DNA from: Chara braunii
Taxonomy: Eukaryota; Streptophyta; Charophyceae; Charales; Characeae
Direction: 5' to 3'
DNA: 36,407 bases
Assembly (NCBI GenBank): GCA_003427395.1
Contig: BFEA01000020.1
Span: 5,443,575 to 5,479,981 of the forward strand
Positions within the stretch are counted from its first letter, which is position 1. Each line of letters begins with the position of its first letter. The notes beneath the pieces are model-generated. The model was not told the origin of the DNA. It saw only the letters and a list, made by a program, of their open reading frames with translations, and ran no database searches. The position numbers were made by a program, and so were the translations under genes. This document shows, piece after piece, positions 20,777 through 30,639 of the stretch.

Positions 20777-20781
20777 CCTAG
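20777..20781. repeat. 5-bp TSD of gypsy element, left
   Basis: CCTAG immediately before the LTR, repeated at 30961-30965. Confidence 0.85.
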
Positions 20782-21092
20782 TGTAGCGGACCCACCAAGT
20801 GTGGTGCTCCGCTAGTGGTAGAGATGGAGATGGAGGAAGAAGGGGGGAGCGAGATGGCACAATGCAGCTCCCCACGCAAGACTCCAACGCACGTACTCCA
20901 AAATGTGCAAGTGAAGAATGATGAGGAAACAGAGAACTGCTGGGGTATACCCCAACGGACTGACTGGACTGGACAGGCCGGTACCGGTAGAGGTACCGGC
21001 CTGGCCTGGACTGGACTGCCCCCGAATAGAACACAGGCCTGTGAGAACAGGCCAAGGGGCTGGTCTTACAGGCCAACCAGAGGTCCGCTACA
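20782..21092 (-). repeat. 3' LTR of gypsy element
   Basis: TGTAGCGGACC/GGTCCGCTACA termini. It contains the palindrome GGGGTATACCCC at 20942-20953 (candidate TATA) and a stem GGCCGGTACC-ggtaga-GGTACCGGCC near 20978. (CAGTC)n-like short repeats flank the latter. Confidence 0.95.
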
Positions 21093-22238
21093 CGATCCTC
21101 GGCTTGTGATGGATCGCCTAGATGCAAACACGCTTCCACCAAGAAGCGGAACTCTACCAAAGAAAAAGAAAACCTGAGTAGTCTAGGATGCGGAGCAAGC
21201 TCCATGCTGAGTCCATGCGATGCAACCTAGGATAAAAAATGTCACAAAACAGCAATGTCACAGCTAACAGCCTAAGTGAAAACAAAAACAACTAACTAGC
21301 ATACATGTCCTAGGAAAGCAAAAACAACTAACTAGCATACATGTCCTAGAAAGCAGAAAGTAGTGACAACTAGATCCTAGAATGTTGGAGGCAGTAGCCT
21401 CAGTCTGGGAACAGCTGACTAGTGTATAAGTCCTAAAAACAGCAAAAGCAGAATAACAAAATCCTAGAAATGTCAGAGGCAGTAGCCTCAGTCTGAGAGC
21501 AACAAAGCAACAACAAGTCACTCATATGTCACAGGAGAAGTGTGTCGCAAACCAAAGGGTGGGATGGTCTCTGAGGGTGGCGAATGCAGCCTAGGGGTCG
21601 AAAACTCCTAAGGGCATCCACACATAGATAGCAGGGAAACACATGTCATCAGGCTCAATGGGGGTAGGGAACTCGGAGCGAACAGAACCAATGACCCTAG
21701 CAGATAGACCATCAGGGCGGGTAAAGCTCGACTAAGGGGTGACCGCTATCGAGGGTCGACCATGCAAGGGAACAAGGGAGGCTGGTATGCTGGGCGCACC
21801 TAGATGAAGCATGCGGGGCTGCCTAACTAGGGCGTGAGGGCCGGCAGAGGGTAGAAAGATGATGGGTAAGGGAATCATGCAGGTGACTCCTAAGGTGGGA
21901 AAGTCGGAGTTAGATCCGTAAGATGGGAAGCCAGGGCAACGCTACGGTCCTGATGCCTATGCGTATACCAAGGGAGAGCCCAACTCAGAGGAACCCAACT
22001 AAAGGGAGACCATCATGCGACACAAGCAGGGTACTGTACAGGGTAAAGTGGTAAGGGAGTGATGACGTCTGAGGTAGGCAGAGATGATCGTGACGAAGTC
22101 CATGAAGTTGCCGATGACGTCCGCAATGAGAAGTCCGGAATGCCGTCGAGGAAGAACCGCAATGTCGACGAGCTGAAGTAGCAAAACTGGAGTGGATGGA
22201 GTACTGAGAAGTCAAAGACGTGGGAAGGTAAGTCAGAG
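21093..22238 (-). other. Gypsy 3' noncoding region
   Basis: 1.15 kb between the pol stop and the 3' LTR, unusually long for a chromovirus. I see no clear polypurine tract next to the LTR in the sense strand. It includes short tandem repeats (21283-21500), annotated separately. The minus-strand frames here (for instance 22013-22690) overlap the pol end or show nothing. Confidence 0.6.
21283..21500. repeat. Tandem repeats in gypsy 3' region
   Basis: A 36-bp unit (CAAAAACAACTAACTAGCAT start) is duplicated at 21283-21318 and 21319-21353. A second motif, GGAGGCAGTAGCCTCAGTCT or near it, occurs at about 21390 and 21475, itself centred on the dyad GAGGC-AGTA-GCCTC. Confidence 0.85.
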
Positions 22239-23279
22239 TCAATCGTCGTATCGAGCAGGACGACGACGAGTGCGCTGTGGACGCTCAGAAGCATCCGGCT
22301 GCTGCTGAAGGTCTGCCTCAGATGGAGCAGGTTCGACTTCAGCGGTCTCCTCAGTCGGGGGAGAAGGAGGAGGGTCAGTGGGCTGAGGAGGAGCAGTGAA
22401 CCCGACACGACGAGCACGGTCATAGGCATGGACCAACATGCGAGCGTGCTGCAAGTGCTCGAGGGACTCCCAGGTAGCCTCCTCATCAGGGTAAACCTTC
22501 CAACGTACGAGATAGTCGACGTGGGGAGGGTTGTCGTCGGTGACTCGGCGACCAATGATGTCTGAAACGAGGAACTCCTCGTGGCCGTCCACCATGATGG
22601 GTGGAGGGCGCTCGTATGGTCGTCCAGCGAAATGCTCAGATGGTCTGCGGTAAGGACGCAGTAACGAGACGTGGTCGACATCGTGCACACGAGCCTGGCG
22701 TAGGTAGTCGGGCAGCTTCACACGAAAGCTGACCGGGCTAGATGCCGTATCAGAACCGACGGCCTGGAGGATGCGGCATGGGCCAAAGAAGCGACACCGA
22801 AACTTGCGAAGCGTGTCCGCTTCGAGCTGTAAGTGGCGGGCGTCGATAAGCATATCATCACCGACTTTTAATGGATGATCCATCCTCAATCGGTTCGCAC
22901 GTGCTGCCATGCGAGTCTGGGAAGCGGCTATGTGCTCATGTGCGGTCTTCATGATCGACGTCATGTGTGCAACTCAATTATCCAGCGCAGGACAACTCGT
23001 GTCGAGATGCAACAGGGATGGTCGAAGGAAGTCCGCGGGAACACGAGGGTGGTAGCCGAGGTCGCAATAGTAAGGCGACATCCCCGTGGTTGGCGGGACG
23101 ACGTGGTTGTAGGCTATCTCCGCGTGGGCAAGATGGAGATCCCACTGCTGGTCGTCACGAACAATCTTTCGGAGAATATCTCCGAGAGTCCTGTTCGTGA
23201 TCTCGGTCTGGCCATCAGTCTGATGATGGTAAGACGAGGAGAAGCGGAGCTGAGTGCCGTAAACCTCGTGGAGCCGTCG
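22239..23279 (-). pseudogene. Integrase C-terminus and chromodomain
   Basis: Same frame as the rest of pol. From 23279 the integrase catalytic core ends with YHHQTDGQTE, whose Glu completes the D,D-35-E triad. A TGA at 22974-22976 interrupts. Then comes a GPY/F-type module (FRCRFFGPCRI, with Cys where Phe or Tyr is usual), and at about 22419-22577 a chromodomain with YLVRWKVYPDEEATWES, whose aromatic pattern matches the methyl-lysine-reading fold used by chromoviruses to target heterochromatin. A Pro/Glu-rich and then basic tail ends in PARYDD with a TGA at 22239. The chromodomain itself has no lesion. Confidence 0.9.
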
Positions 23280-23888
23280 TCAGAATCGGCTGGTAAAGCG
23301 CGGATCACGATCAGATATGATGCTCAGAGGTAAGTCGTGGTCACGCACGACTCGGTCAAATACGATGTCGGCGACCTCACGTGCACTGATGGCATAGCGG
23401 CACGGAACAAAGCGTGCACGCTTCGTGAAACGGTCGACGACGACCAGAATAGCATCATGACCGCGAGGGGTCGGAGGACGAAGGGGACCGATAAAGTCCA
23501 TCGAGATGGACTGCCAACGACCCTCAGGGATAGGAAGAGGCTGGAGCAAACCATAAGGCAAGTGGTTTGCACTGTTCACCTCNTGACAGGTNGGACACTC
23601 TGCGACGTAGTCCTTCACAAAGTCCTTGCGCTTCGGCCAGACGTACAGNCGGCTCACACGAGCCAACGTCTTGTGGAAGCCCATATGACCGGCNGCTGCC
23701 TGGTCATGGAACTCTGCNACTGCTCGGACACGTAGCTGTCCAGTGGAGGGAACGCAAATACGGGGCTCTCTGGTGCCCTGTGAACCGTGCCAGTACACAA
23801 GACCGTTGTCCCCGAGAGAGTAATTCGGGACGGTCTTGCCGCTCCGAAGGGTCGCGTGGATGTCGCGATAGTCGGGGTAGTGGCGGTA
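23280..23888 (-). pseudogene. Integrase zinc finger and core, interrupted
   Basis: HHCC zinc-binding domain: an EFHD histidine, GHMG, and the pair C-TC (some residues hidden by N calls). Then the core with MDFIGPL (first Asp), VVVDRFTKRARF and IISDRDPRF (second Asp). It ends at a TGA (23280-23282) in the place where the family normally continues SRFW. Five undetermined bases lie here (23583, 23592, 23649, 23694, 23718). The piece between 23888 and 23798 is in the same frame after a TAG at 23889. Confidence 0.9.
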
Positions 23889-24808
23889 CTAAGTGCGAAA
23901 CTCGTCGATCACCGAGTGGTGGACGGTGGTGACCGAGATGGAAGAGAGCTGGATCTGCTCCTGGTCGTGGTCAGGGCGCCGGGATAAGGCATATGCGACC
24001 CGATTAGTCTCACCCTTAATGTGCTCAGTGGTGAAACTAAACTCAGATAGGTCGCGCCACCAGCGAGCCTGTCGAGGAGTGAGCTTCGGTTTTGTCAAAA
24101 AAACCTGGATAACAGAGTTGTCCGTACGCACCGTGAATGGTGCCCCGTGCAGGTAGTGACGCCAGTGCCGAGCGGCATAAACTACTGCGAGAACCTCACG
24201 TTCATCAGCGGTGTAGTTTATCTCGGCAGGCAGGAGCTGACGGGAGTAGAAGGCTATCGGACAATCACCTGAGCGAGACTCGACAGTGTCGTCCTCAGCG
24301 ATGGTAGGAGAATAGTCAATAGAAGGCTCGTCAGTAGCGGGACGAGTAGGCGTGAGTCGGGAGGCAGTGGGAGGGGTAGGTGGTGGGAAGCGAGGGATAC
24401 GAGGATGAGAGGAATCAGGAGAGGAAGGGAAGACCTGAGAAAGCACTGCTCCTACAGCAAAGTCTGACGCATCCGTGGTAAGGATAAAAGGGCGGTCAAA
24501 ATCGGGTAGGTGAAGAACCGGTGCGCATGTCACCGCCTTCTTGAGGGCGCGGAAGGCGTCCTCGTGGAGGGGTGTCCAAGCCCAGGGTGGGTTCTTCCGG
24601 AGGAGGGTGGAGGTAAGGACGTAGGAATACCTAGCGTATCCCCGGATGAAGTTACTATAGTAGCTGGTCATGCCTAGGAAGCTGCGAAGNTGCTTGGCGG
24701 ATGTGGGAGCGGGCCACTCCGCAATANCAGTGATCTTCGCGTCGTCCATGTGGAGACCCTGGTCAGACACGTAGTGTCCTAAAAAATCCACTTTGTGCTG
24801 GGCAAAGN
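23583..24808. other. Eight isolated undetermined bases
   Basis: Single N calls at 23583, 23592, 23649, 23694, 23718, 24690, 24727 and 24808, all within pol and in two clusters. Each hides one codon. They suggest ambiguous read mapping among gypsy copies. Confidence 0.95.
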
Positions 24809-24935
24809 GGCACTTGCTCAGCTTGGCGTAGAAGCCATGTCTACGCAAGCGGTCAAGGACGTCGCGGAGGTGTCTGAGGTGCTCCTCAAGGGTACGACTG
24901 TAGACCAGGATATCGTCGAGGTAGACAAGAACGTA
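23889..24935 (-). pseudogene. RT C-terminal part and RNase H, with insertion
   Basis: From 24935 the frame reads [12 protein letters not shown], the RT catalytic aspartates, intact. Then the connection (DFLGHYVSDQG, LRSFLGMTSYYSNFI) and RNase H. RNase H catalytic residues: TDASDFAVGAVLSQ (Asp, present), DEREVLAVVYAARHWRHYL (Glu, present), VRTDNSVIQ (Asp, present) and VAYALSRRPD, where the last Asp of the usual ADALSR is Tyr. A Pro/Ser-rich insertion of about 55 residues splits VLSQ from PIAFYSRQL (about 24261-24431). N calls at 24690, 24727 and 24808. TAG ends it at 23889. Confidence 0.9.
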
Positions 24936-25472
24936 CTACTCCAGGATGTCCCTGAAGATGTCGTTCGTCGCCCTCTGGAAGGTAGCGGGTGCGTTGGCGA
25001 GGCCGAACGACATCACCGTGAACTCGTAGTGGCCGAATCGCGATCGGAACGCGGTCTTCGGATGATCGGCTGCAGCGATGCGGATCTGATGGTATCCGCT
25101 ACGAAGATCAATCTTCGTAAAGAAGCGGTTGAGTGCTAGGCGGTCGAACAGCTCATCGGAACGAGGCATGGGGTAGCTGTTCTTAACCGTGTAGCGGTTG
25201 AGGCCGCGATAGTCGATGTAGAGACGGAGAGTTCCATCTGCTTTACGAGCAAAGAGAACGGGTGCACCCCACGGGGAATTGCTGGGTTTAATGAAACCTA
25301 GTCTCAGGAGCTCCTCAAGCTGACGCTTGAGTTCGGTGGCCTCGGGGATCGAGAGTCTTTAGGGTGCCTGGTGGTGAACACGATAGTCAGACACAAGCTG
25401 GATGGAGTGCTCGACGTCGCGCATCGGTGGGATGCCAGCGTACGAGAACGACGATGGGAAAACGTCGTGGTA
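24936..25472 (-). pseudogene. Gypsy RT fingers and palm, interrupted
   Basis: After a TAG at 25473 the same pol frame continues. A TAA at 25359-25361 breaks the start of the RT domain just before [20 protein letters not shown]. Then [24 protein letters not shown] (usually RVCVDYR), [11 protein letters not shown] (motif A, catalytic Asp present) and [11 protein letters not shown], up to a TAG at 24936-24938 four codons before the YLDD motif. In active relatives the enzyme copies genomic RNA into cDNA in cytoplasmic particles. Catalytic residues survive; the stops prevent a full-length protein. Confidence 0.9.
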
Positions 25473-26537
25473 CTATCGAATGAGGTCACGAACTGCGGGC
25501 TCCAAGTCGGCCGTATATCGTGCGAGTTCCTTAGCGTCAGCGTCAGCGCGCGAGGACGGGGTGGACTCGACGGACGATGGAGGGACGGAAGTAGAGATGG
25601 GAGTCATGAAGATGGAAGGAGGGTCTGGCTCCAGAGGGATGAGCTCGGCGTCGGGACAGGGTGGGTCATAGTGTAAGAGATCCGTCACGTTCACCATAAA
25701 GAAGGCGACGTCATCCTGTTGGATGAAGTGATCGAACTGCCGAGGCAAGGTGACAGTGATAGAGGGAGATGGTGTGGGCACTGAAGGGTCCGGGGGAGGA
25801 GGATCGGGGCGTGGTGTCGCCGTGGTACCTATGAAAGGTACGCAATACGTCTGTCCACACTTCGTTTTGAGAACGAGAGTGTTGGTCGCCCAATCGGCCT
25901 CGGTGATGCGGAACCGACGAGACCACGGAGTGCCGAGAATGAAGTCGTACCCCGTCTCCATTTCATCGAAATGTGCAGAGGAGCGGTGGCGACGAGACGC
26001 CGGGGAACGATCAGTCGGCTCGAGAGTGAGGAAGAAGGGGAGGTCGGTGACCGTCTGATCGAAGAAGCGCTGGGTCTTGTCATCCCCTAGGGTAACGGAG
26101 ATCGGAGTCGGAGACCCTGTCGTGGGTAAGCGGGCTTCCTTCACCACGCGTGGGTGAATGAAGTCGCCCTGAGAACCGGAATCCCACAGCGCTGAGTACA
26201 CCCTCGTGGAGGTCCCGAGTCGTACTGGGATGATCGGGAGGGTGCGATCAGGGTCAGAGAGGATGGCGAGAAGGCGACGCAGTGCAGCGACATGGAGGGT
26301 GAGTCGCCCCTGACGAGCCTGGAGCATGCTCAAGTCCAGAAGAGAGGACACAACATCCTCGCGAGTAGCAAGCTGCTTGCAGCAACGGGCTGAGCGAATG
26401 GCTCGACGCGTCGGTAGTCGCGGCGGGGAAGGAGGGGAGACGGTGGTCTGCGGAGGCGCAGACGGTACTGCGACAGAGGGCTAAGTACACTCTGTCAAGT
26501 CTTGTGATACCTCAACTCTAGTAGCGAGAGGGGCGAA
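25473..26537 (-). pseudogene. Gypsy aspartic protease
   Basis: Retropepsin-like domain in the pol frame. ALWDSGSQGDFIHPRVV carries the catalytic DSG, followed by ILGTPW (the conserved ILG motif near the C-terminal half). A TAG at 26481-26483 lies upstream of the protease proper. The frame can be read back to about 26537, where it differs by one from that of gag. A run of eight C at 26630-26637 lies between the two and is a natural place for the frame change. A Pro-rich linker leads to RT. It would cleave the Gag-Pol precursor. Confidence 0.85.
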
Positions 26538-26638
26538 CCGCGACGGAGATGTCGGGAAGCCCACTACTGAGGAGGGCGCAGGTGTACACTGCACCGTGGC
26601 TAGGAGGCGCCGCGGGGATGCGAGGCGCCGGGGGGGGA

Positions 26639-28662
26639 CTAAGCACGACGCTGGCGGGAAAGGTCAGCGTAGTGGCGGTCGAGGGCGGTAGTGTAAGGGA
26701 ACCGCGAGGAGGTATGACCGTCCAGGCGGCAACGCAAACACCCACGTCGGCCCAAAATAGCCGTGCGCTCCTTAGCGGAAAGGACACCGCGAGGAGGGAC
26801 AAAGCCCTGAGGGAGGTCCTGCTGAGGGACCTCGGGGGGCGACGCGCCAGCGTGACCAGGGCGGCTGCGTGCCCGGGAAAGGGTGGAGAGGATGAGCTGG
26901 AGGTGCTCAGCCATAGGGAGAGTAGAGTCCTCTAGGTGGTGGTGGACAACGTCGCCGAGATCGAGGTCGTCACTATGGTCACCCTCTGGTGACAGCGGGG
27001 CACCAGCGTCCTGCTCACCATACTCGAGCGCGCTGAAGCGGCGTGAGAAGTGGCGGCCCTGCTGCGCGGAACGGCGGGGGCGACTGCGGAAGGGGGAACG
27101 GCGCTGGGAAGTGCTGTGAGAGGAGGATGAGGCGTAACCAGTACGCTGTGGCTGGGAGGCGGAGGCGGGGTGAAGACGGGTCCGCATCCGCTGATGAACC
27201 CTGGCGGCCTCATAAGCCTGCGGAGCCGATGTGAACTCGTACCGCCATAGCTCGGAGCGGTACTCGAGCGGAAGGCTGGCCAAAAACCGATCGATAAGGG
27301 CCGCCTTGGGGAGGAACGCTATGTCACAAATGAGGCGGAAGTCCTGGAAGACCTGGATGTGGCGATCCAGGCCGGCAGCACCACCAGAGCCGGACCAGCA
27401 TGTAGTGACGACACGCTCGAAGGCGTCAGTCACATCGTGTCGGGCTCCGAAGTGATCCTCGAGGAACGCCTGGAAATCTATGAAAGTTGAAGTCCGACCC
27501 GCGTGAAGGGAGTGCGCGTAGAAATCCTCCCAGGCCTCAAAAGGACCGCCACGTAGGCGCGTGGAAAGGTGACCCACCCACGTGTCGGGTGTGGCGCCCA
27601 TGAGCTGGAGCGTATGGGTGGCCGACTACAGCCACCGAGACACGCGTATGCCTGTACCGTCATACAAGGCAATGTCCGACAAGCGGATGAGTGGTGCGCC
27701 ACCGTTTTGGCGGCGGGGGGAATGGGAAGCAGGGGACTGCCCTACGGCGGAATAAGTCGGCGCAGGTCCTGGAGGAGGAGGCGCAGCTGACTAGACGCCC
27801 GGGCCGCATGGTGGAGCGGCGGGGGAAACAGTGGCAGGCTGCGCGAGAGCTGCGGTAGAAGAGGTCGCAACAACCGAGGGGATGGGGAGGAGGTAGGATG
27901 GGGATGGGTAGGGTGCAGGGCGAGGGAAGCGGGTCTGCATGAAAGGAAGAATAGAGGAAGAAGAGGGTGCGCCGGAAGGCGCGGCCACCTGTGAGGGTGG
28001 GGGTGACTGAAGGCGTGAGAGGGCGAGGTCGGTCCACAGCTGGGCGATCTCGTCCTCGAGACCTCGACGTAGATTGAGCGAGGTGTGGCAAGGGGAGACG
28101 CACGAGCGGCGCGAGGCATCCCACAAGAGGGCGAGCCAGATGGTGCTGCGGTCGTGCGAAGCGGGGGGAGAAGTGGGGCACTCGGAAAAGCTGAGACCGT
28201 GGTAGCGGGTTGTGGTTCCGTGGCCGTCGTGACCGGAATCTGGGTGGGTGTGCCCGTGGACTGAGGGAGGGTCTGGCTCGTGGCGGCCGTCGTGCTAGGG
28301 GCGTGGACAGTCACCAAGATGACCGGATCGGGGGCGGCGTAGGAGGAAGCTCCGCCGTGGCCACCCTGTCGGAGGACGGGGGACTCGGACTGGGAGTCAG
28401 GAGATGGAGGACACGCAACATCCTGGAGTTGCTGCACGCCGGCGGCAAGGGTCGCCACCTGCGCCTGTAAGGGCACGAGGGTTGCGAGTTGCGCCTGGAT
28501 GGGCGCAAGGGTCGCGAGTTGCGCCTGGATGGGCGCAAGGAGAGAGGTGAGGAGGGTGTGCAGATCCCCCTGGGGCTGATGGCCCTGGTCCGCCGGCACC
28601 GGTGTGGAGCCCGATGCCGTGGTCATCGCCGTGTCCGCGGCGTGTGACACACCGTCAGCCAT
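26639..28662 (-). pseudogene. Gypsy gag, broken
   Basis: Starts at ATG 28662 (MADGVSHAADT). The N-terminal part has a threefold APIQAQLATL-like repeat, likely coiled coil, encoded by a 30-bp tandem repeat at about 28485-28545. A frameshift lies near 28120-28150. The new frame is stopped by TAG at 27791 and TAG at 27626 but otherwise runs to TAG at 26639. The retrotransposon gag domain is at about 27650-27150 (W-GHL, FEAWEDFY, FLEDHFG, YEFTSAPQAYEAA). An Arg/Ser-rich segment and a zinc knuckle follow. The knuckle reads CLRC-LDGH-SSRF, so its last Cys is Phe. It would form the particle shell and bind RNA. Confidence 0.85.
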
Positions 28663-28849
28663 GGGGAGATGACGGATCGGACTGGAGGGGGCCAGAAGAG
28701 GTCTGCGTGAGCGGAGGGCGTAGGGGGAAGTCCGCGGTAGAAAGCGGCGAACGGCGCTAGCAAGGCTAGCACGGGCGCCGTCAAAGGGGGAGGGGTGGTT
28801 CGGGTCCAGGGTGCCCGAAGAGGACGAGGAAGTAGGGGGGGTTTGAAGA

Positions 28850-28885
28850 ACCCTAAACCCTACAAAAACCCTAAGAAAACCCTAA
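28850..28885. promoter_or_regulatory. Telo-box cluster (AAACCCTA-like)
   Basis: Four CCCTAA-type units (ACCCTAAACCCTAC and ACCCTAAG variants) in 36 bp, about 190 bp ahead of the gag start. In plants such boxes occur in promoters and leaders; here they could equally be captured telomere-like sequence. Confidence 0.6.
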
Positions 28886-29093
28886 CCGAAGTTTGAGTGG
28901 TTAGGGTAGGGTACAAGTGACCTAATCAAGAAAGTAAAATAGCAAGCATAGGGGGGTGAAGGCGGGAGAAAAATAAATAAACAGCGAGATTTCGAGAGAA
29001 AATAAAAATAAATAAGGAAATAAATAAATAATAAAATAAGTAAAAAAATAAGTAAAAAGATGTGAAGGGAAAACAATTTTTTTTTTTTTGAAA

Positions 29094-29211
29094 TTTTCGG
29101 CAGCATTTCCCTACCCCCCACGGGGTCAAGAATGTGCCAAGGGAAAAGGAGAGACCAAGGTGAGCACACTAGAGATGCCGCAAATAATAAAAAAAAAAAA
29201 TTAGAGAATAA

Positions 29212-29254
<43 letters not shown>

Positions 29255-29421
29255 GTGGATGAGGAGGTGGGGAGGAATGAAGTATCTAATTTGTCAAAAA
29301 TTTTGGCAGCATTTCGTTACCCCCATGGGGTCGTAGTGTGCCGAGAAAGACAAAGTAAGGGAAAATCAGAAAATTTCGGTAGCACTTCGTTATCCCCACG
29401 GGGTCAAAACGTGTGCCGAAA
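29094..29421. repeat. Three 50-bp inverted-repeat motifs in the leader
   Basis: Units at 29094-29142, 29301-29345 and 29374-29421. Each runs from TTT(C/T)GG(C/T)AGCA through a CCCCA-GGGGT centre to (A/C)G-GTGCC(G/A)A. The third is the best paired: TTTCGG and CGAAA ends, CGTT/AACG inside. Confidence 0.75.
29209..29254. repeat. (AAAT)n microsatellite
   Basis: About eleven AAAT units. Confidence 0.95.
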
Positions 29422-29925
29422 GCAAGAAAGACTAACACCTACTCAGATTTAGGGTTGCCATAGAGAAAATCGAATTTTCAAAATAAATAAAAAATAAATA
29501 AAATAAATCAAAAAATGAGAAAAGAAGGTGGAAAAGAAGATAATTCAATTTTTTTTGGAAAAAGAGAAAATATAAATCAAAAGGAAGATAGAAAAGGAGA
29601 GAAACAAAAAAATTTCGAAGTAGGGGGGAAGGGGTATGAAAAAGTGAAGGAGAAAAGAAGGAAATAGGTGGGAGAGAGAAAAAGATGAAGTGGGAGCTAG
29701 GGGGGATGGTGTGGTGGTAGTTGGGGGAGAGGAGGGATGGGGAAAGGTGGAGAGAGATCAAGAAGGAAGGAGAAAAGAAGGAGGAGAGAAAAGAAAAGAA
29801 ATGAAAAAAAAAGGGTAAGGTAGTGGTTTGTGGGAGAAAAGGTGGGGTATGAGTAAGAGGAGAGAGAGAGAGATATATTGAGAGTGGGTAAGTAGAGGAA
29901 GGGGGGGAGAGAAAAAAAATATCTG

Positions 29926-30140
29926 GCCCTTGGTGTCTCCAAGGGCACAAGGTACACCAAGACCTGGAGGGTCTTGGCCTTCACTGCAGCAGCCAGCTGG
30001 AGGAGAGAGGGGGCTGAGATCTTGATCAGACCCCTGGAGCAGCAGTTCTGCAGATCCAGGGTCTGCTGTATGAGCAGACCCTCACCACTATAGAGCATCC
30101 CCTGGAACAGGGGGGTCTTCACACAGTGCCACGTGACACT
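29926..30140. repeat. Cassette of consecutive hairpins in gypsy leader
   Basis: Stems in order: GCCCTTGG/CCAAGGGC (29926-29946), CCAAGACC/GGTCTTGG (29957-29977), CAGACCC-TGGA/TCCAGGGTCTG with one bulge (30027-30065), GGGTCTGCT/AGCAGACCC (30059-30081, overlapping the previous one), CCCCTG/CAGGGG (30099-30113), and the near-palindrome AGTGCCACGTGACACT (30125-30140). Confidence 0.85.
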
Positions 30141-30624
30141 TTTGGAGATGGCCACGGGAAAAGGGAGGAGAGGGGCAAGGGAAGGGCAAAGACTCTTTTG
30201 CTCATAACGTTTCACCCGCTGGGTGGAATTGAGCAAAGGAGGATTCGTTGGAAAGCTTGTCGAAAGGCACTTCCAACGAGATATGGCGCGGCATCAGCCG
30301 CGGCCTGTAGTAATAGCGCTCGTTGAAAAACGAGCGCGGGCGATTTTGGAGTCTGAAAAGATAAAGAAAAACAAATCGCGATCTTTAAACTAACATAACT
30401 CCAAAACTACCACACCAAATTTCGCAATCTATGGCTCGTTGGAAGCGGCTTGCCGAGAGCTTTCCAAAAAGTCAAAGATCCGAAAAAATGGACACCGGAT
30501 GCAAATGTTATGAACCGAAACGTGCACCAGTGTCATTACGGGGGTAGAAGTGGTGAGCGTTTTGCTCAAGCCACGTGGCAAGTGATGGAGGGGGTGGGTG
30601 GGGGAAGGGAGCAGGGAGAAACGC

Positions 30625-30639
30625 CTGCTCCGATACCAA
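30625..30639 (-). other. Primer-binding site of gypsy element
   Basis: Directly after the 5' LTR the sense strand reads TTGGTATCGGAGCAGG, close to TGGTATCAGAGC, the usual complement of the initiator-methionine tRNA 3' end in plant Ty3/gypsy elements, with one A-to-G difference. Confidence 0.8.

Larger units (their letters stand above)
28663..30624 (-). other. Gypsy leader region (about 2 kb)
   Basis: Noncoding sequence between PBS and gag. In sense order: a stretch with hairpin GCGCTCGTT-gaaa-AACGAGCGC (30316-30337), a cassette of hairpins (29926-30140), a purine-rich block (29430-29920), three copies of a 50-bp inverted-repeat motif (29094-29421), AT-rich microsatellites and a telo-box cluster just before gag. 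The frames inside it are low complexity. Confidence 0.7.

Noticed and set aside
21093-21120. Polypurine tract next to the gypsy 3' LTR
   Set aside because: The sense strand before the LTR is not purine-rich; none can be claimed.
26549-26935. Plus-strand frames across gypsy gag and pol (also 22875-23333, 25371-25676)
   Set aside because: Antisense shadows of GC-rich coding sequence; the minus strand carries the recognisable domains.
29432-29950. 172-codon minus-strand Phe/Ser/Pro-rich frame
   Set aside because: Product of a purine-rich low-complexity tract in the gypsy leader.
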